From positions 10,205,543 to 10,269,542 of the forward strand of contig JAPWDM010000001.1 of NCBI GenBank assembly GCA_035578155.1: DNA of 64,000 bases, in the 5' to 3' direction. Below, one piece after another: positions 35,610-46,704 of the stretch. The notes under the pieces were generated by a model that was not told the origin of the DNA, ran no database searches, and saw only the letters and a list, made by a program, of their open reading frames with translations. Position numbers and translations under genes: made by a program. This DNA comes from Brachynemurus nebulosus (taxonomy: Eukaryota; Arthropoda; Insecta; Neuroptera; Myrmeleontidae). Position 1 is the first letter of the stretch, and each line of letters starts with the position of its first letter.

Positions 35610-35692
35610 CCAGTTGAAGCGAAAAATTTACAAATTGGTGAAAAAAGGAAACGTGGCCGCCTATCCAAAGCGAAAAAAGCTTTAGTTGTACA
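35610..35692 (+). pseudogene. Possible C-terminal coding relic with basic AT-hook-like motif
   Basis: An in-frame stretch before a TAA reads PVEAKNLQIG, then EKRKRGRLSKAKKALVVQ. The KRGR-x-SK core resembles an AT hook and similar basic tails of transposon-encoded proteins. A possible acceptor (AATATAG) precedes it. No upstream exon was found and I cannot name the protein. A longer minus-strand ORF (35682-35975) partly overlaps its downstream side and has no recognised motif. Confidence 0.3.
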
Positions 35693-35699
35693 ATAATAT

Positions 35700-36380
35700 T
35701 TTTGTTTTTGTAATTTTATCAAGCAAAATTTGAGAACCGTACATTATAGTTTTTAAATAAATATTAAATTTAGATAAAAAACGAATTGTTTTATTTATAT
35801 TTTCTGTCCTTTCATTGGTCGTCAAAAAAAATTCCCAAAAAATGCTTAAAAACAGGCCGTCACACGGGAGAACCCCCTTAAGAAATTCCGATAATTTTTC
35901 TGAGACCTTGGAGTAGGTCCATATTGTAATTTTATCTAAAAAAAAAAAAAATTCAGACAAATATACGATATCCATATTTTTTATTCCTATGCATATACTT
36001 ACATATAAAGAGATTAAATTAAATTTTAAAGAAAGTCATTCTTGATTATGTGAAATATTTCTAAAATGGCAACATACAAATAAAATATTACTTTGTGTAA
36101 TCATTGTAGTAAATAGTGCACAAAACATAAAATTCTATTGCTCAAAATGGTAAATATTAATTGTCTTAATATAATGTTCAAAATGTAAAATTTATTGCAC
36201 AAATAGTGATTTTATTGCTTGAAATATTGGGTAAATGTAATGCACAAAAATATAAAATGCACAAAAATATAAATATAAAAGTGTATAAAATAATATGCGC
36301 TTAAATGATAGCCTTTATAATATTAAGTCCGAGTCTGACTGACTCAGTCGACGGCTTCGTACAATATCAAAGATACTGAA
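35700..36380. other. No gene recognised
   Basis: AT-rich; loosely repeated ATTGCACAAAATAT-like words at 36110-36290, nothing else. Confidence 0.4.
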
Positions 36381-36387
36381 ATGTACA

Positions 36388-36598
36388 CGGAGAGAAAATT
36401 CCTATAAAAATTACTGTGCTTATACTACAATCGACGGCTAACAGGCGAACATATCCAATTTTTGTACGGTAAAATTATAAAAATTACAATAATATAACTA
36501 CAATTTTTATAATTTTACCGTACAAAAATTGGATATATTCGCCTGTTATATGTCGATTGTAGTATGAGCACAGTAATTTTTATAGGAATCTCCGTGTA
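36388..36598. mobile_element. Near-perfect hairpin MITE, arms about 97 nt
   Basis: Starts TACACGGAGA and ends TCTCCGTGTA (the right end lacks one base pair in the series). The arms pair almost completely through ATTCCTATAAAAATTACTGT and CCAATTTTTGTACGGTAAAA, leaving a loop of about 14 nt at 36485-36500. TA at both termini suggests a TA-targeting MITE. Confidence 0.8.
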
Positions 36599-37091
36599 GG
36601 TTTAATATTTATCAGCCAGTCAAATTTTGATAAGGTATGTACATTAAATAAATCTCCAGGCTGAGGATTTCGAAAATTTTAAAAAAGTTGTGATTTATTC
36701 CCGGGACTCCCTATTTCTCTCCACGGCCCTGATTAGGTGTAAACGATTTATAACTAACCGGATATTTCTACAGGTTGTTTATACTATCTACTTTAAGCAC
36801 TCAGAAAATTTCACATAAATGGGACATTTGAAAAGCAACCGGAAATTTGGAAGGGTACAGAACACAGGTACCAAAAAATATTTCTGCCTAACTGGGTGAA
36901 TGTTAAAATATTTTAGGAATTAAAATACCAAAAAAAAAAGAAGAAATTATTTGGATATTTTTATATGTAGTTCATTAGTATCAAACAAATTGCAAACGAT
37001 TTGAATGCGGTAAAAAAATAAATTTTTAAAAATATTTTAAATTTTATTCGGAATTTTTACTATACATAAGTCAAACTAAATATACATACAC

Positions 37092-37750
37092 CCTTAATTA
37101 AATTGATTTATTGCATTTAATTAACAGAGACTACAAATAAAAAAAAATTAAATAAAACACATCATCAAAACATACAACATAAAATCATTTGTAGTTAAAT
37201 TATTAGCTTGTAACGAAATTTACAAATACTGTTTTTTTTTTGTTTTTTTTTTTTTTGTTGTTGTTGTTAATGCTATAAACAATGTACCTATCAGCATTTC
37301 CAATCTGCTCGAAATTACGCTGCTGCATAGTTACCACGTTTTAATTGATGCTGGAATGTAATTTTCAATTTTGTTTTCACGTTCTATATATTTATACTGG
37401 TACTGTAACAAATACATGGTAATTTTTCTTTTTAATTACCTACCACATTAAATATATTGGAAAATATTTTGAAATTTTGAATCAGGTGTAGATGGAGGGT
37501 AATATATAAGCTGTTTTATCTTTTTTTGGGGGGATTTTAATTTACTCTAACAACATTTCTATAATATTTTTAGGTACATTAAAAAATAATTATTGTTTTT
37601 TTTTTTCAGATATTTTGTGATTCAGTTTTTAATCAGTGAGATCATTTTAATGGCTACTTACATAGTTAAGTTCGGAAAGTGTTGTCATTAGTGCAAATTT
37701 TAACACAAGTTAGTAGGTGAATTCTAGTTGGAGTGGTTGGTAGAAGTTTG
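37092..37750. repeat. Dispersed repeat, copy 2 (paralog 5128-6075)
   Basis: Direct copy of 5128-6075. It lacks the 399-bp MITE (single AAGT at about 37678) and has about 110 extra nt at 37345-37455 plus expanded T tracts at 37230-37260. Confidence 0.75.
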
Positions 37751-37829
37751 CGAGTCCCTTGAAAGAATTTTCGGGCGTGGACGTACAATATTTTTTATAT
37801 TATAAATTATGACATTTTAGTTTATTTTT

Positions 37830-39085
37830 AGACCTTTTCAGCAGGGAACACTGGTTATGAGCCTTAATCGTACACTTGTGCTTTTTTTAAGGGTGACAGA
37901 AAGGCATTGTTTTTTTTATGACCAAGCAAGTCCATATTAAGGGCGGATACAACACTGAGTGTCACTACAGAGCTTTTTGTATTTAAATCCTTAAATTAGC
38001 CTTACTTGGCCCAATTTTGCAAAATATTTTTAGATATACTTTTACTAATTCGAGGGCGTAGATGTCAAAAATGTATGTTTCATCTTGATCCAATGTCGTG
38101 TTTTGTGTGTTTTTACAGGTCATTTAGAAGTTTTCGTAAATATCTTCTTCTGAACTCTGTGCTTTTGGAGAGCTGTATTAGAGATGTCGATTTTAAATCG
38201 ATTAATCGAAGCTTAAAAAATCGATTTTTTTTCGATTTTTTTCATTTGAATCGATTCATGAATAGATTATTAAATGTAAGAGATCGATAACCGATTTTTT
38301 CCAAAAATAACTTCATTTTAATAGTAATTCTACCAAGAAACATGTGTTTAAATGAAACACCAAAAACTCTATTGTTAATTGTCACTTTTTACTCGTTATA
38401 TAAACGAACCCCTCCTATGGCTCTATATAAGTCAGACTATTAATACAAAAGGAAGAAAGAGACCACCTATCTGTGCAAACGACGATCCCTTTCCCACAAA
38501 AGCGACTTAATTAGAAAACATTTTTTTCTCAATTTGTTTCAAATTTTTGAATAAACTTGGTTCAATTCGTGGTATTCGTCCTACATATTCAATTGCCTTA
38601 TTTTTTATAATTATAATTGAAAAGTTAACTCATTCATCGCCTTGACACAAACATTATCAGCTAATTTTATTAAACTTTTCAAAATTTCGATTTTTTAGAT
38701 CGATCTCACAGAATCGATTTTTTTTAGCCGATTTTTTTTTTTTGAATCGATTTTTTTGATTTCGGTTTAAATCGATCCAAAAATCGATCCTTTTTTTTGG
38801 GAGAATCGACATCCCTAAGCTGTATGCATTGTTTTATGGAGCTCTTAGCGTCCTACAATATATAACACTTACGCACTTGGGGGAAGAAAAGTGGAAAATC
38901 GGGAAAAGTCAAATTTGAACATTTTGGTACAACTCAAAAACGCTAAGCTAGGTTTGGCCAAATATTGCAACTACGGAATACATATTCAAGGGCGAACACT
39001 ACCACGGCACTCACTACCCAGGTTGGGTCTTAGACAGATTCACCTATCTTATTCGGAAGGGTCCTTTCACCAAAATCAATAGGTC
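37830..39085 (+). repeat. Dispersed repeat (paralog 25175-25800), split by a hAT-like element
   Basis: 37830-38178 and 38826-39085 together match 25175-25800. They are separated by the 639-bp element at 38179-38817. The tail GATTCACCTATCTTATTCGG continues into a copy of the outer end of the palindromic family (ATAGGTCCAGTCTCCGGAC, 39078-39100). Confidence 0.65.
38179..38817. mobile_element. hAT-like non-autonomous element with 8-bp target duplication
   Basis: Ends TAGAGATGTCGATTTT and AATCGACATCCCTA are inverted repeats, flanked by a perfect 8-bp duplication AGCTGTAT (38171-38178 and 38818-38825). An 8-bp duplication with this type of terminus is characteristic of the hAT superfamily. Subterminal regions are packed with ATCGATT / AATCGAT words (at least ten on each side), likely transposase-binding repeats. 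The middle 400 nt is AT-rich and has no transposase. Confidence 0.88.
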
Positions 39086-39110
39086 CAGTCTCCGGACCCT
39101 TACTTTGTTA

Positions 39111-39760
39111 ATGTAAACGAAGTGGAGTGGAATCAAAAAACTGTTCACACTGTTGGTACAAGGCTGATATCGTTCCGATATAATATTATCTGAGTGGTAT
39201 TGGTATTGGAGCGGCATTGGACGGCGGCTGACACCGTACTTGGATTGGAGCGATGATGTGAAGACACTCTTTGTTTCTTGTGTAAGAATATCTTATCGAA
39301 CTGAGAGCGTATCGATACCGTACCGAGAGCGGCGCGATAGTGTGAATCGGGGCTAACACGTGCACGAACGAATTACCAATCAGTCGGGGAATCCTCTTCA
39401 CACGATCGGCATGTCTATTACTGCCAGAGTTCTAGTGTGAAAATTTCTGAGAGAGAGGTAAAACTAATTATGTGTTTTCGCCAATCAGTTGGCCAGTAAA
39501 AACAGTTTTGTATTAAATAAACTGCTAAATTAAGACAGCCAATTCCATTATTTATAAAAGTGGTTATTCAGTTGAAAATCATAGGACTAAACCTTCTCGT
39601 TTATTTGTCATAATTATTTGAACCTGGAAACGAAGGGCGTTTCTCTAGTAGAGCCCGGATCTATGGTCATTATCAAAATAAAGAAAATATTACATTCGTG
39701 GATACTTCTATCAATCAAATCAAATTGACTAATATTCGTTTGATTTATGTATAGTAAAAA
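39111..39760. other. GC-richer stretch, no gene recognised
   Basis: 39120-39430 is noticeably less AT-rich than its neighbours, with TTGGTATTGGAGCGGCATTG and several GTGTGAA/TTCACAC words. No frame longer than 71 codons and no recognised motif. It might be an old transposon terminus (TTCTAGTGTGAAA) or regulatory DNA. Confidence 0.35.
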
Positions 39761-40664
39761 TTAAGGGGGACCACTAGCGTGACCGCCTGGCAAAAGGTGA
39801 ATTTTGGGAATTTTTTTAAAGAAAACTACTGTATGGAATGTTTTAATATTTTAAGAATATATTCGTTGATACATAGTAAATTCAAGTTAAAATTTTTGGA
39901 CAGAAAAACTGAAAATTTTATGAGTTATTCAGGATCTCCCAAGGCTCCAAAAAAAAGTCCCCCCACTGCTGCAGTAATAGCGACCTTCACAGTGCCTGAA
40001 ATAAAAAAAATCGAAAAGCCTATTAAACTAGAAGGTATTGCTCGTGTCGTGAACCTCAATCGAAAAAAAAGTTAAAATTTAACAAAATAGCGGAGTTTTT
40101 AAATAAAAGTTTCAAATTTTGCTCGAAAATTTGACCATTTTTGGCCTGCGAAATTTACATTTTTTATTCGATCGGAAAACTGGAGGTTCATGGCACGGAA
40201 AAACATATATAAAAGAAGCTGCGATAAGAATCAAATCGATCAGATGATTTGTCTTCGAGTTATAGCTGCAGCAAATTTGAAAAATGTAGTTTTTCTTCAT
40301 CTTACCTTTTAGTTTTAATCACAGCATTTTTACTAAAATTATTTATGATGTAGGTACTCACTATAGTGGTCATAGTAAAACTAGATCAGTCGTTTAAATG
40401 TGCAAACTGCCAGGGTCTAGCTGCTCCACAGTATGTGACTGGCAGCCACGTCCAAAAACTCCCGAACTATTAACCTTCATACATTTCTCAATACTTCAAA
40501 GTTAACAAGCAAAATCAGAATTTGCTCTTCAGATGGCTGTAACTCAAAAATTGAGATACGCACTTGAAATTTTAGTATGTTATTTTTAAAGGTATAGACT
40601 ATCAAAACATGCAGAAAAAATTTTTCCAATTTTTTCAAAATGTCACACTAGTGGTCCCCCTTAA
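39761..40664. mobile_element. TTAA-flanked element (piggyBac-type MITE)
   Basis: TTAA at both ends (39761-39764, 40661-40664). Terminal repeats GGGGGACCACTAGCGTGAC and the reverse complement of GTCACACTAGTGGTCCCCC agree at 18 of 19 positions. The interior of 896 bp includes a plus-strand ORF of 98 codons (39779-40075) starting inside the left terminus. Its PKAPKKSPP and IKKIEKPIKLEG runs are lysine- and proline-rich but match no transposase that I know. Exact TTAA duplication is piggyBac-like, though the G-rich terminus is not the common form. Confidence 0.8.
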
Positions 40665-41718
40665 GTAAAAATAAATCAGATATTTATTAGTAAACGCACT
40701 CATAAATCTCATAATTCCTAGCAAATCGCATTAAATGAGATTATCACATTTTTGCTAAAATAAAAAATATTTTAACATTGAATTAAAAATACGGCTAATT
40801 AAAGTTTTACACGTTAAAAAGAAAGCAAAATATATTTGAATAAAAATTTTTTCTTTTTTTTTTTTTTAAAAAAAAAAATACCTTTTTTCTCTCGTTTTAA
40901 TTTATTTTTAATTAAATGTAAACATTTTACATATAAAACGGCTGAAAATGAGAATTTTTATTTAAGGGAAGATATTATCTCGCAGGGGAAAAAGTTTATC
41001 TGTTAGTACCTAGCGAAGATAGCGACAGCCGAGATAATATTTAATGTGTATACACAGCAGCATCTGCATATAACGTACATACACACAACCTGTCTGTTTA
41101 AACGTGCAAGAGGTTCTATTAGCAGGGCGAAGAGAAGAGGGGAATAGACTGACGGGAACTGTAAACAGTACAGAACAAGGTACACACTATAGTACACAGT
41201 GTGTACTAAAAAAAGAGAGAAATTATAATATTGATAAACATAGCAATGATGTTCTTCCTTATATGAACAGATTGTACATATTACGTACTAACGCATGGGT
41301 ATGAATGTATTCCATCTATAAATTTAAAAAAAAATAGAATTATGTGTAACTAAGGATAAAAAAATGTTAAAGAGCCCTGTGGATGAATACAAGGTATTTA
41401 ATAGTACTTATATGAGGGAAATATTTAGCAAATGAGATTTACCTGGATGAAAATAATTTACCGTGCGGTCAAGTGTATCAATCACTCGTCACGTAATATG
41501 TTTTTCCCCCTTTTTTCCTAGAAAGAAAACATGTGAAAAGAAATAAATATGTCAAAAACATGTTGAAAAGGGTTTTTTCGTTTATTTGAAACGAAACTTT
41601 TTGTACGAAATTATCAGTAACATCAAACAGTGGTTCTCAACAAATTTTTTTAGTAGGATCCCTTATCTTCATGCCATAATGAGGATAGAAGAGCGAGAAC
41701 TCTTGATCTGATTTACAC
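40665..41718. other. No gene recognised
   Basis: AT-rich with homopolymer T/A runs near 40855-40880. Short ORFs on both strands at 41003-41304 overlap each other and lack motifs. Confidence 0.4.
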
Positions 41719-41733
41719 AATAAACTAAGAGTT

Positions 41734-41985
41734 ACCAAGGGAGTGGCCGAGCGTGCTTAGGCACTGGCACGCCGATTGGTAAGTTTTCTGCACTATCCTT
41801 TCACAAACCCAGATGAATATTGGTATAGTTCCTTAAGAAGATGGCTACAGACGCATGCCCTCCAAATCCTAGCTTTCACACCACTTCTCTTGTCCTCCAC
41901 CCACATCATATTGAATTGTAATATGTAATGTATTAAATAAAGACTGTTGTCTGAAAAACAGACTTTAAACCCCAATATTATTATT
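41734..41985 (+). mobile_element. tRNA-derived SINE with perfect 15-bp target duplication
   Basis: Flanked by AATAAACTAAGAGTT at 41719-41733 and 41986-42000. The A-box region GTGGCCGAGCGTGCTTAG is kept, but the stretch holding the B box, present in the 402-750 copy, is missing: the sequence jumps from GATTGGTAAG to TTTTCTGCAC. It ends in (ATT)n. A long perfect duplication indicates LINE-mediated and fairly recent insertion. Confidence 0.88.
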
Positions 41986-42099
41986 AATAAACTAAGAGTT
42001 TCAAGCACTAACAAGTTGAATCTGGACTTGGAATTCACTTTTTCTAAAATATTAAGAACAAAATTTAAAACTTTAAATCTAAAATCAGCTCGCATATCA

Positions 42100-42200
42100 A
42101 ACCCATTTTTGTTTTTAGGGTTTCGTATGGAAAATAATAACCCTTATAAGACTCTCGTGTCTGTCCGCCCGACTGTCACGAGAGGTTTTTCTCGAAAATT
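42100..42200 (+). repeat. Possible retrotransposon tail fragment
   Basis: AGGGTTTCGTATGGAAAATA, then AACCCTTATAAGACTCTCGT and GTCTGTCCGCCCGACTGTC, resembles the widespread insect repeat that reads GGGTTCCGTA...GGAACCCTTATA...GTCTGTCTGTC. Family not assigned, and it is short. Confidence 0.35.
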
Positions 42201-42369
42201 ATGTAACGTAAAATTTTTGAAATTTGGCCAAATGTTAGGTCTTGATGACTTAGGTCTTAATTCTTAGGATTAAAGTGGGGGGAGGTTAGTTTAGTCCAAC
42301 AAAAAAAGTTTTAATTAATATATCGTGAAAGGTGTTATTTAAAAAAGCTACCACTAAGGATTTTAAAAC

Positions 42370-42620
42370 TATTTGATATAGCTCAAAATTCACAAAAAAT
42401 ATTATTTCTATAATCTATTTCACTTAAATTTTAGCATGATTCATCACTTACGAATTTAGGAAATTCTCACTTTCTTAACTTTATCTCTTTCATTGTTGCA
42501 AATGTAAAAATTTTCAGTTTGTTTTTAGAAAAGAATAGAAGATTGATTTGTTTCGAATATGAGAATTTTTAATTTTTTAACGATGACTCATGCTCAATTG
42601 TATTTGAAACGGGGCATATC
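42370..42620 (-). repeat. Reversed copy of the small-ORF repeat family
   Basis: Read on the minus strand this matches 21890-22150 and 22830-23050, from CAATTGAGCATGAGTCATCG to CTTAAATTTAAGTGAAAT-like sequence. The ORF that is open in those copies is closed here after MKEIKLRK. Confidence 0.65.
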
Positions 42621-43900
42621 TTTGAAGTGAAGAAAATTTTTAAACATAGACTTTCTTTAATCATTTTTATTTTGTACTATGAGACTGGCTGGAAGATACG
42701 GATAAACCAAGTTCTCACTTTATTAGGCAATTCACAGACTCCATAGCGATGATGCCTAGCAAAAGTGCGCGGACCACCTATTGAGAACTATTGACATAGA
42801 GAGAAAGTATTAATGATATTTTTTGCCGTACTTGAACGTAAATAAAAACTGTTCATACAAACCGTAATATCAAATGTGCGACGCTAAAAACCACTTGTTT
42901 TTGATTTAATTGAAACCGGATTATTTAAACGAGAATTTAAAACGTGTATATTAGAAGGTAATAAAGACACTCACCCCTCAGAATTGATTTATCGGAATTA
43001 ACAAATCGGCCGTTGGATAATTGTTATATAACAGTTCTATGTTCCCAGTACTCACACATATACGTATATTCAAATGATAATTGATGCAGCTAAGGTGCAG
43101 GTCAGGACAAAGATGTTCAGGATATAACTAAGGTCAGGATATGGATATTTGAAAAAAAAAATTTTAACAGTTCAAACAATTTTTATAATTTTTGTAAAAT
43201 ATTCCGTTTTAATTTGTACTCTATCAATAAATTAGTATAAGTTATTTAAATATAATTTAATAATTTTAAATAAAATTCTTGTTTTTCAAAGGAAAAAAAA
43301 CTTTCCTGACTCTTAATTCTTAACTCCAAACAAGATCAGTGAATATCCAATATAGTCAAATTTTCCTTCTAAACTGTCAAACGGTATTTGACATATCAAT
43401 TAATTAATAAATTTTTGTCATTTTTTTACCATCTGCACAATTGGTGTTTTCGTTTGATTGAAAGCAGACCAATTATTTAAATCAGGACTTAATTTCTAAA
43501 AAGGTAATGGAACGCTGATTTTTTTTTTTTAAAATTTTCCCTCCAAACTTGGACTGGTGACCTTTCTCTTTTTGCTCGTCTTTACTCATCGCTAAATTTT
43601 ACATGACTTCCAAATTCGAAACTATTGTGACCATGAAACAATTTTTCTTAACATGACTAATGAGCAAAAAAAAGATCACCAGTCCAATTTTAATATCACA
43701 CCATTCCTATAAAAAACAAAAATCTTTGCTAGGTATAACGCCACTGGGAGGCAGTGGGACATCGTTTCACCGTTTTCCGCCGAAATTAAGCCCTGATTTT
43801 AGTGTTCGATTGGCCGTCATGTCGTTAGAAGTATTAAACACCAATTCCCAGTTATATTATGTTTGTTGGACATATATTTAACAATCCCAAAAATAAAACA
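42621..43900. other. No gene recognised
   Basis: AT-rich. A 73-codon plus-strand ORF at 43660-43881 has no known motif and no paralog in the window. Confidence 0.4.
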
Positions 43901-43908
43901 ACACGTCG

Positions 43909-44092
43909 CCTTCCAGGCATAAGGTCGTATCTTATTTTTAGTGAATTTTTTAGGAAAGCAGAAAAACAAGAACTACTATTACATTTTGTTTTGTAAATCA
44001 TAAACGAATGTAGATACTTGAAGAATATTAGTCTTAGGTTCAAATTTGTAAAATAAAACTAAAAATGAGATACGACCTTATGCCTGGAAGGT
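43909..44092. mobile_element. Short MITE, about 184 bp
   Basis: Left CCTTCCAGGCATAAGGTCGT and right ACGACCTTATGCCTGGAAGG are exact inverted repeats. The pairing continues through ATCTTATTTTTA / TAAAAATGAGAT. Flanks CGTCG (left) and ACGACG (right) hint at a longer palindromic end. No coding capacity. Confidence 0.75.
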
Positions 44093-45885
44093 GACGACGA
44101 ATTGCAATAGAAGAAAGTATAATAAAAAAAATTCTAACAAAAAGCTTATAAATCTTTAATTATTATTTTTTTTTAGGATGCTCGACTTAAAATGTCCCCT
44201 GTAAGATTACCTACTATGAAACGGTTTTTTATATCCTCAATATTTGCAATTATTGGTTTTTTGTTGTCAAAACAATACCGCCTAGTATAATTTCAAAAAG
44301 AATTATGAAAAAATTTGTTATTGTAACAGTTGGGCGGTTTGCTTATACTAAAATATTTGAATTTTGCGCTCAAAAACCGTTACTTATAGTTTTAACAATG
44401 TCCCACGCAGATTAACGTCATTGGAATGCCTGAAATGTCCAAAGTCGGGTTCTGTCGAAGAATTACTCTCTGTTGTGTTTTGCGAAATTACTTTATTAAA
44501 TATTTATTTTCATAAAATTCCGAAACACAATTTACATTGTTTAACAAAAGTTCAAAATTTTAAAATAACTAAAATATAAATTAACGTTGTGTCTTAATAA
44601 ACATTTCCAAACTGTTTTGCGTTTAATTAATTTAAAAACACCTTAACAAAAAACAATTATATTTTTTATTGGACTTAGAGCAACAATTAATTACGGACTA
44701 TCTGTAACAAGTCCCAATCTAATCTCCCCTCTCTTCTCTCATCTTTTTCAACATATATCAATTCGCCGCTTGTCCCCACCGCTTAACTATTTTTCAATTC
44801 ATATCAAACAACAAAACAGGGGAATCACAAAATGATATAATATTATAAATTTACTTAGAAGATAATAGTTAAGCTTTACAACGCTAGGTGGCTCATATTT
44901 TTTACAAACAGAAATCGCTAGTTATCAGAGCCGATACCAAAACCCATCTGAAATTTAGTTCATTAATTCAAAATTTGACCGCTAGGTGTCAGTCCCCGTA
45001 CCATAATATCCGTCAAGTTATAAATAAGAACAGTGGTAACCAAAATTTGAAAACTCCATTTTAAATGTTGGAGGGTACTTATAAATGAAAAACCTACAGT
45101 AAAATGATACGTGAGAGCAAAAATATTGAGAACCTCTGTGATATAACGCGGTTTGTATTTAAAATAATTACCTACTTAGGTACATTAAAATTTTTATTTT
45201 TAATATTTATTTGATATTTTAACATGCTGTTCAAGTTGATGTTCTCAAGTAAAGTACTCTCGACAAATAATGTCAACGAGCTGTAAAATAAGACGACGAC
45301 AGATACATGCATATAATTATTTAAATTAGATGGCGCTGAATGGAGAATTGCAACAAGAACTAACTATGCAAATCATGTAAATCTACTAGGTACAGTGTTA
45401 TGTTAGCCAAACATTGATAATTAGCATAATGGCGCAATGTGTCGATGTAGTTAGTTATGTAAAAATATATGCATAATAAAGAAATTTCTAGAAAATTTAG
45501 TAGAAACCAGCCATCTCCCGCGGTTCACTTGTGTGCAATAAATCAGACATCCGAATTTTTATAGAGAACAAAACCTTTGTAGTAGGACCTCGCAAAACAA
45601 TTTTAAAATAGTCATAAAGACTCGTTTTTCAATGGAGTATCTGATTTTCACACCTGTCATAAAGTTCTTAAAAGTATTTATGAGTAATTTGAAAAACATA
45701 TTAACAGTTGCACCTGTATCTCCGAAGGTATAAGCGAGCTAAAATTCTCTTTTGGGATTAGAAGCGATGAAGGAGCTGGTAAAAATAAATGGACAAATAT
45801 ATAGCGAAAATTTATTGTTTTTTGAGATTTACATATATGTATTAAACATATATAGGATGGAAAGTAAATAACTCTCGTCGTTTGC
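44093..45885. other. No gene recognised
   Basis: AT-rich intergenic sequence with short T and A runs. No ORF above about 70 codons and no paired repeat that I could support. Confidence 0.4.
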
Positions 45886-46103
45886 AGGGGTGACTAACAG
45901 CATCCTGTAGACACTAAAACCACAGGAATTTTTTTCGGAATTAACAGTTTGAGAAAATCACAAATGAACTGACTCCACAATGTTTCCAAATTTTTCGCTA
46001 AGTAGGGCTCTGATTAAATTATGCATACACATCTTCAGTACCAAGGTACAAAATAATTTTGTTGACCGAAAATCAAGAAAAATTTTTCCAACATGTTTAC
46101 TTC
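45886..46103. repeat. Dispersed repeat, split by a Tc1 relic
   Basis: Matches 1305-1526 (CCTGTAGACACTAAAACCAC, AACATGTTTACTTCTA). The similarity to 1527-1545 resumes after the insertion at 46703 (TATTTATT). Confidence 0.7.
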
Positions 46104-46704
46104 TACACACACCGGCACAATTAGCCGAACATACAAAATATCTGTAAAAATCAAACAAATCATTTAATTTCAAGAAAATATTCTTATTTAATTATTCACT
46201 TAAAATTACATGTTCACAAGTCGATATACCTTTTTTTTTCGGTAGCAAAACAAGTAACTATAATAAAATGGCAAATTTTTGGAATCTTATGTCGTCTAAG
46301 AATAATTTAAGTTAAAGATTATTTAACAAATTTAATAGAAAATGAAACACAGCGTTTTAATCCCGCCTGGTTCCTCCTGTGCTCTTATCAAAGCTTCCAT
46401 TCGTCTTTCTATACTAAGAATGATGTTATCTATAGTCTTCTGGGACAGACTTTGCAATTTTTAAATTACGGCAGTTTGGAGCTCGACCATATTGAGAAAA
46501 AACGGCACTTGAATTCGAAAGTGACTGACCTCTTAAAAAGATTTGCATCAATAATAAATAAAAACAATTTATGGAAAGTCAGTTGATTCATTACTTCAAT
46601 ATTATATGTATTTTAAATAAAAATGAAAAAAAAAACAGCCAACTTTGTTTAATAAATAGGTTTTTATATTTTTTTATGTTCTGCTAATTATGCCGGTGTG
46701 TGTA
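46104..46704. mobile_element. Tc1-like transposon, internally deleted
   Basis: Between two TA dinucleotides. Termini CACACACCGGCACAATTAGC and, reversed, CACACACCGGCATAATTAGC pair for about 28 bp through GAACATA. The paralogous unfilled site is at 1527-1528. The interior keeps the transposase 3' end on the minus strand (next entry). TA duplication, TIR and C-terminal peptide together identify Tc1. Confidence 0.88.
46332..46487 (-). pseudogene. Tc1 transposase, C-terminal relic
   Basis: On the minus strand the frame reads ELQTAVI, an in-frame stop, then KLQSLSQKTIDNIILSIERR and MEALIRAQ before ending at the TAA at 46334-46332. This is the typical C-terminal helix of Tc1-family DDE transposases (pattern LxxSMxRRxxAVIxAxGG). 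The N-terminal helix-turn-helix and the DDE residues are not present within the element, so it cannot encode active transposase. Confidence 0.7.

Noticed and set aside
37220..37262. Poly-T tract as a retroposed poly(A) tail
   Set aside because: The paralogous repeat at 5280 has the same site without expansion, so it is local slippage.
41947..42267. 106-codon ORF after the SINE
   Set aside because: It starts inside the SINE tail and runs through a repeat fragment; not gene-like.
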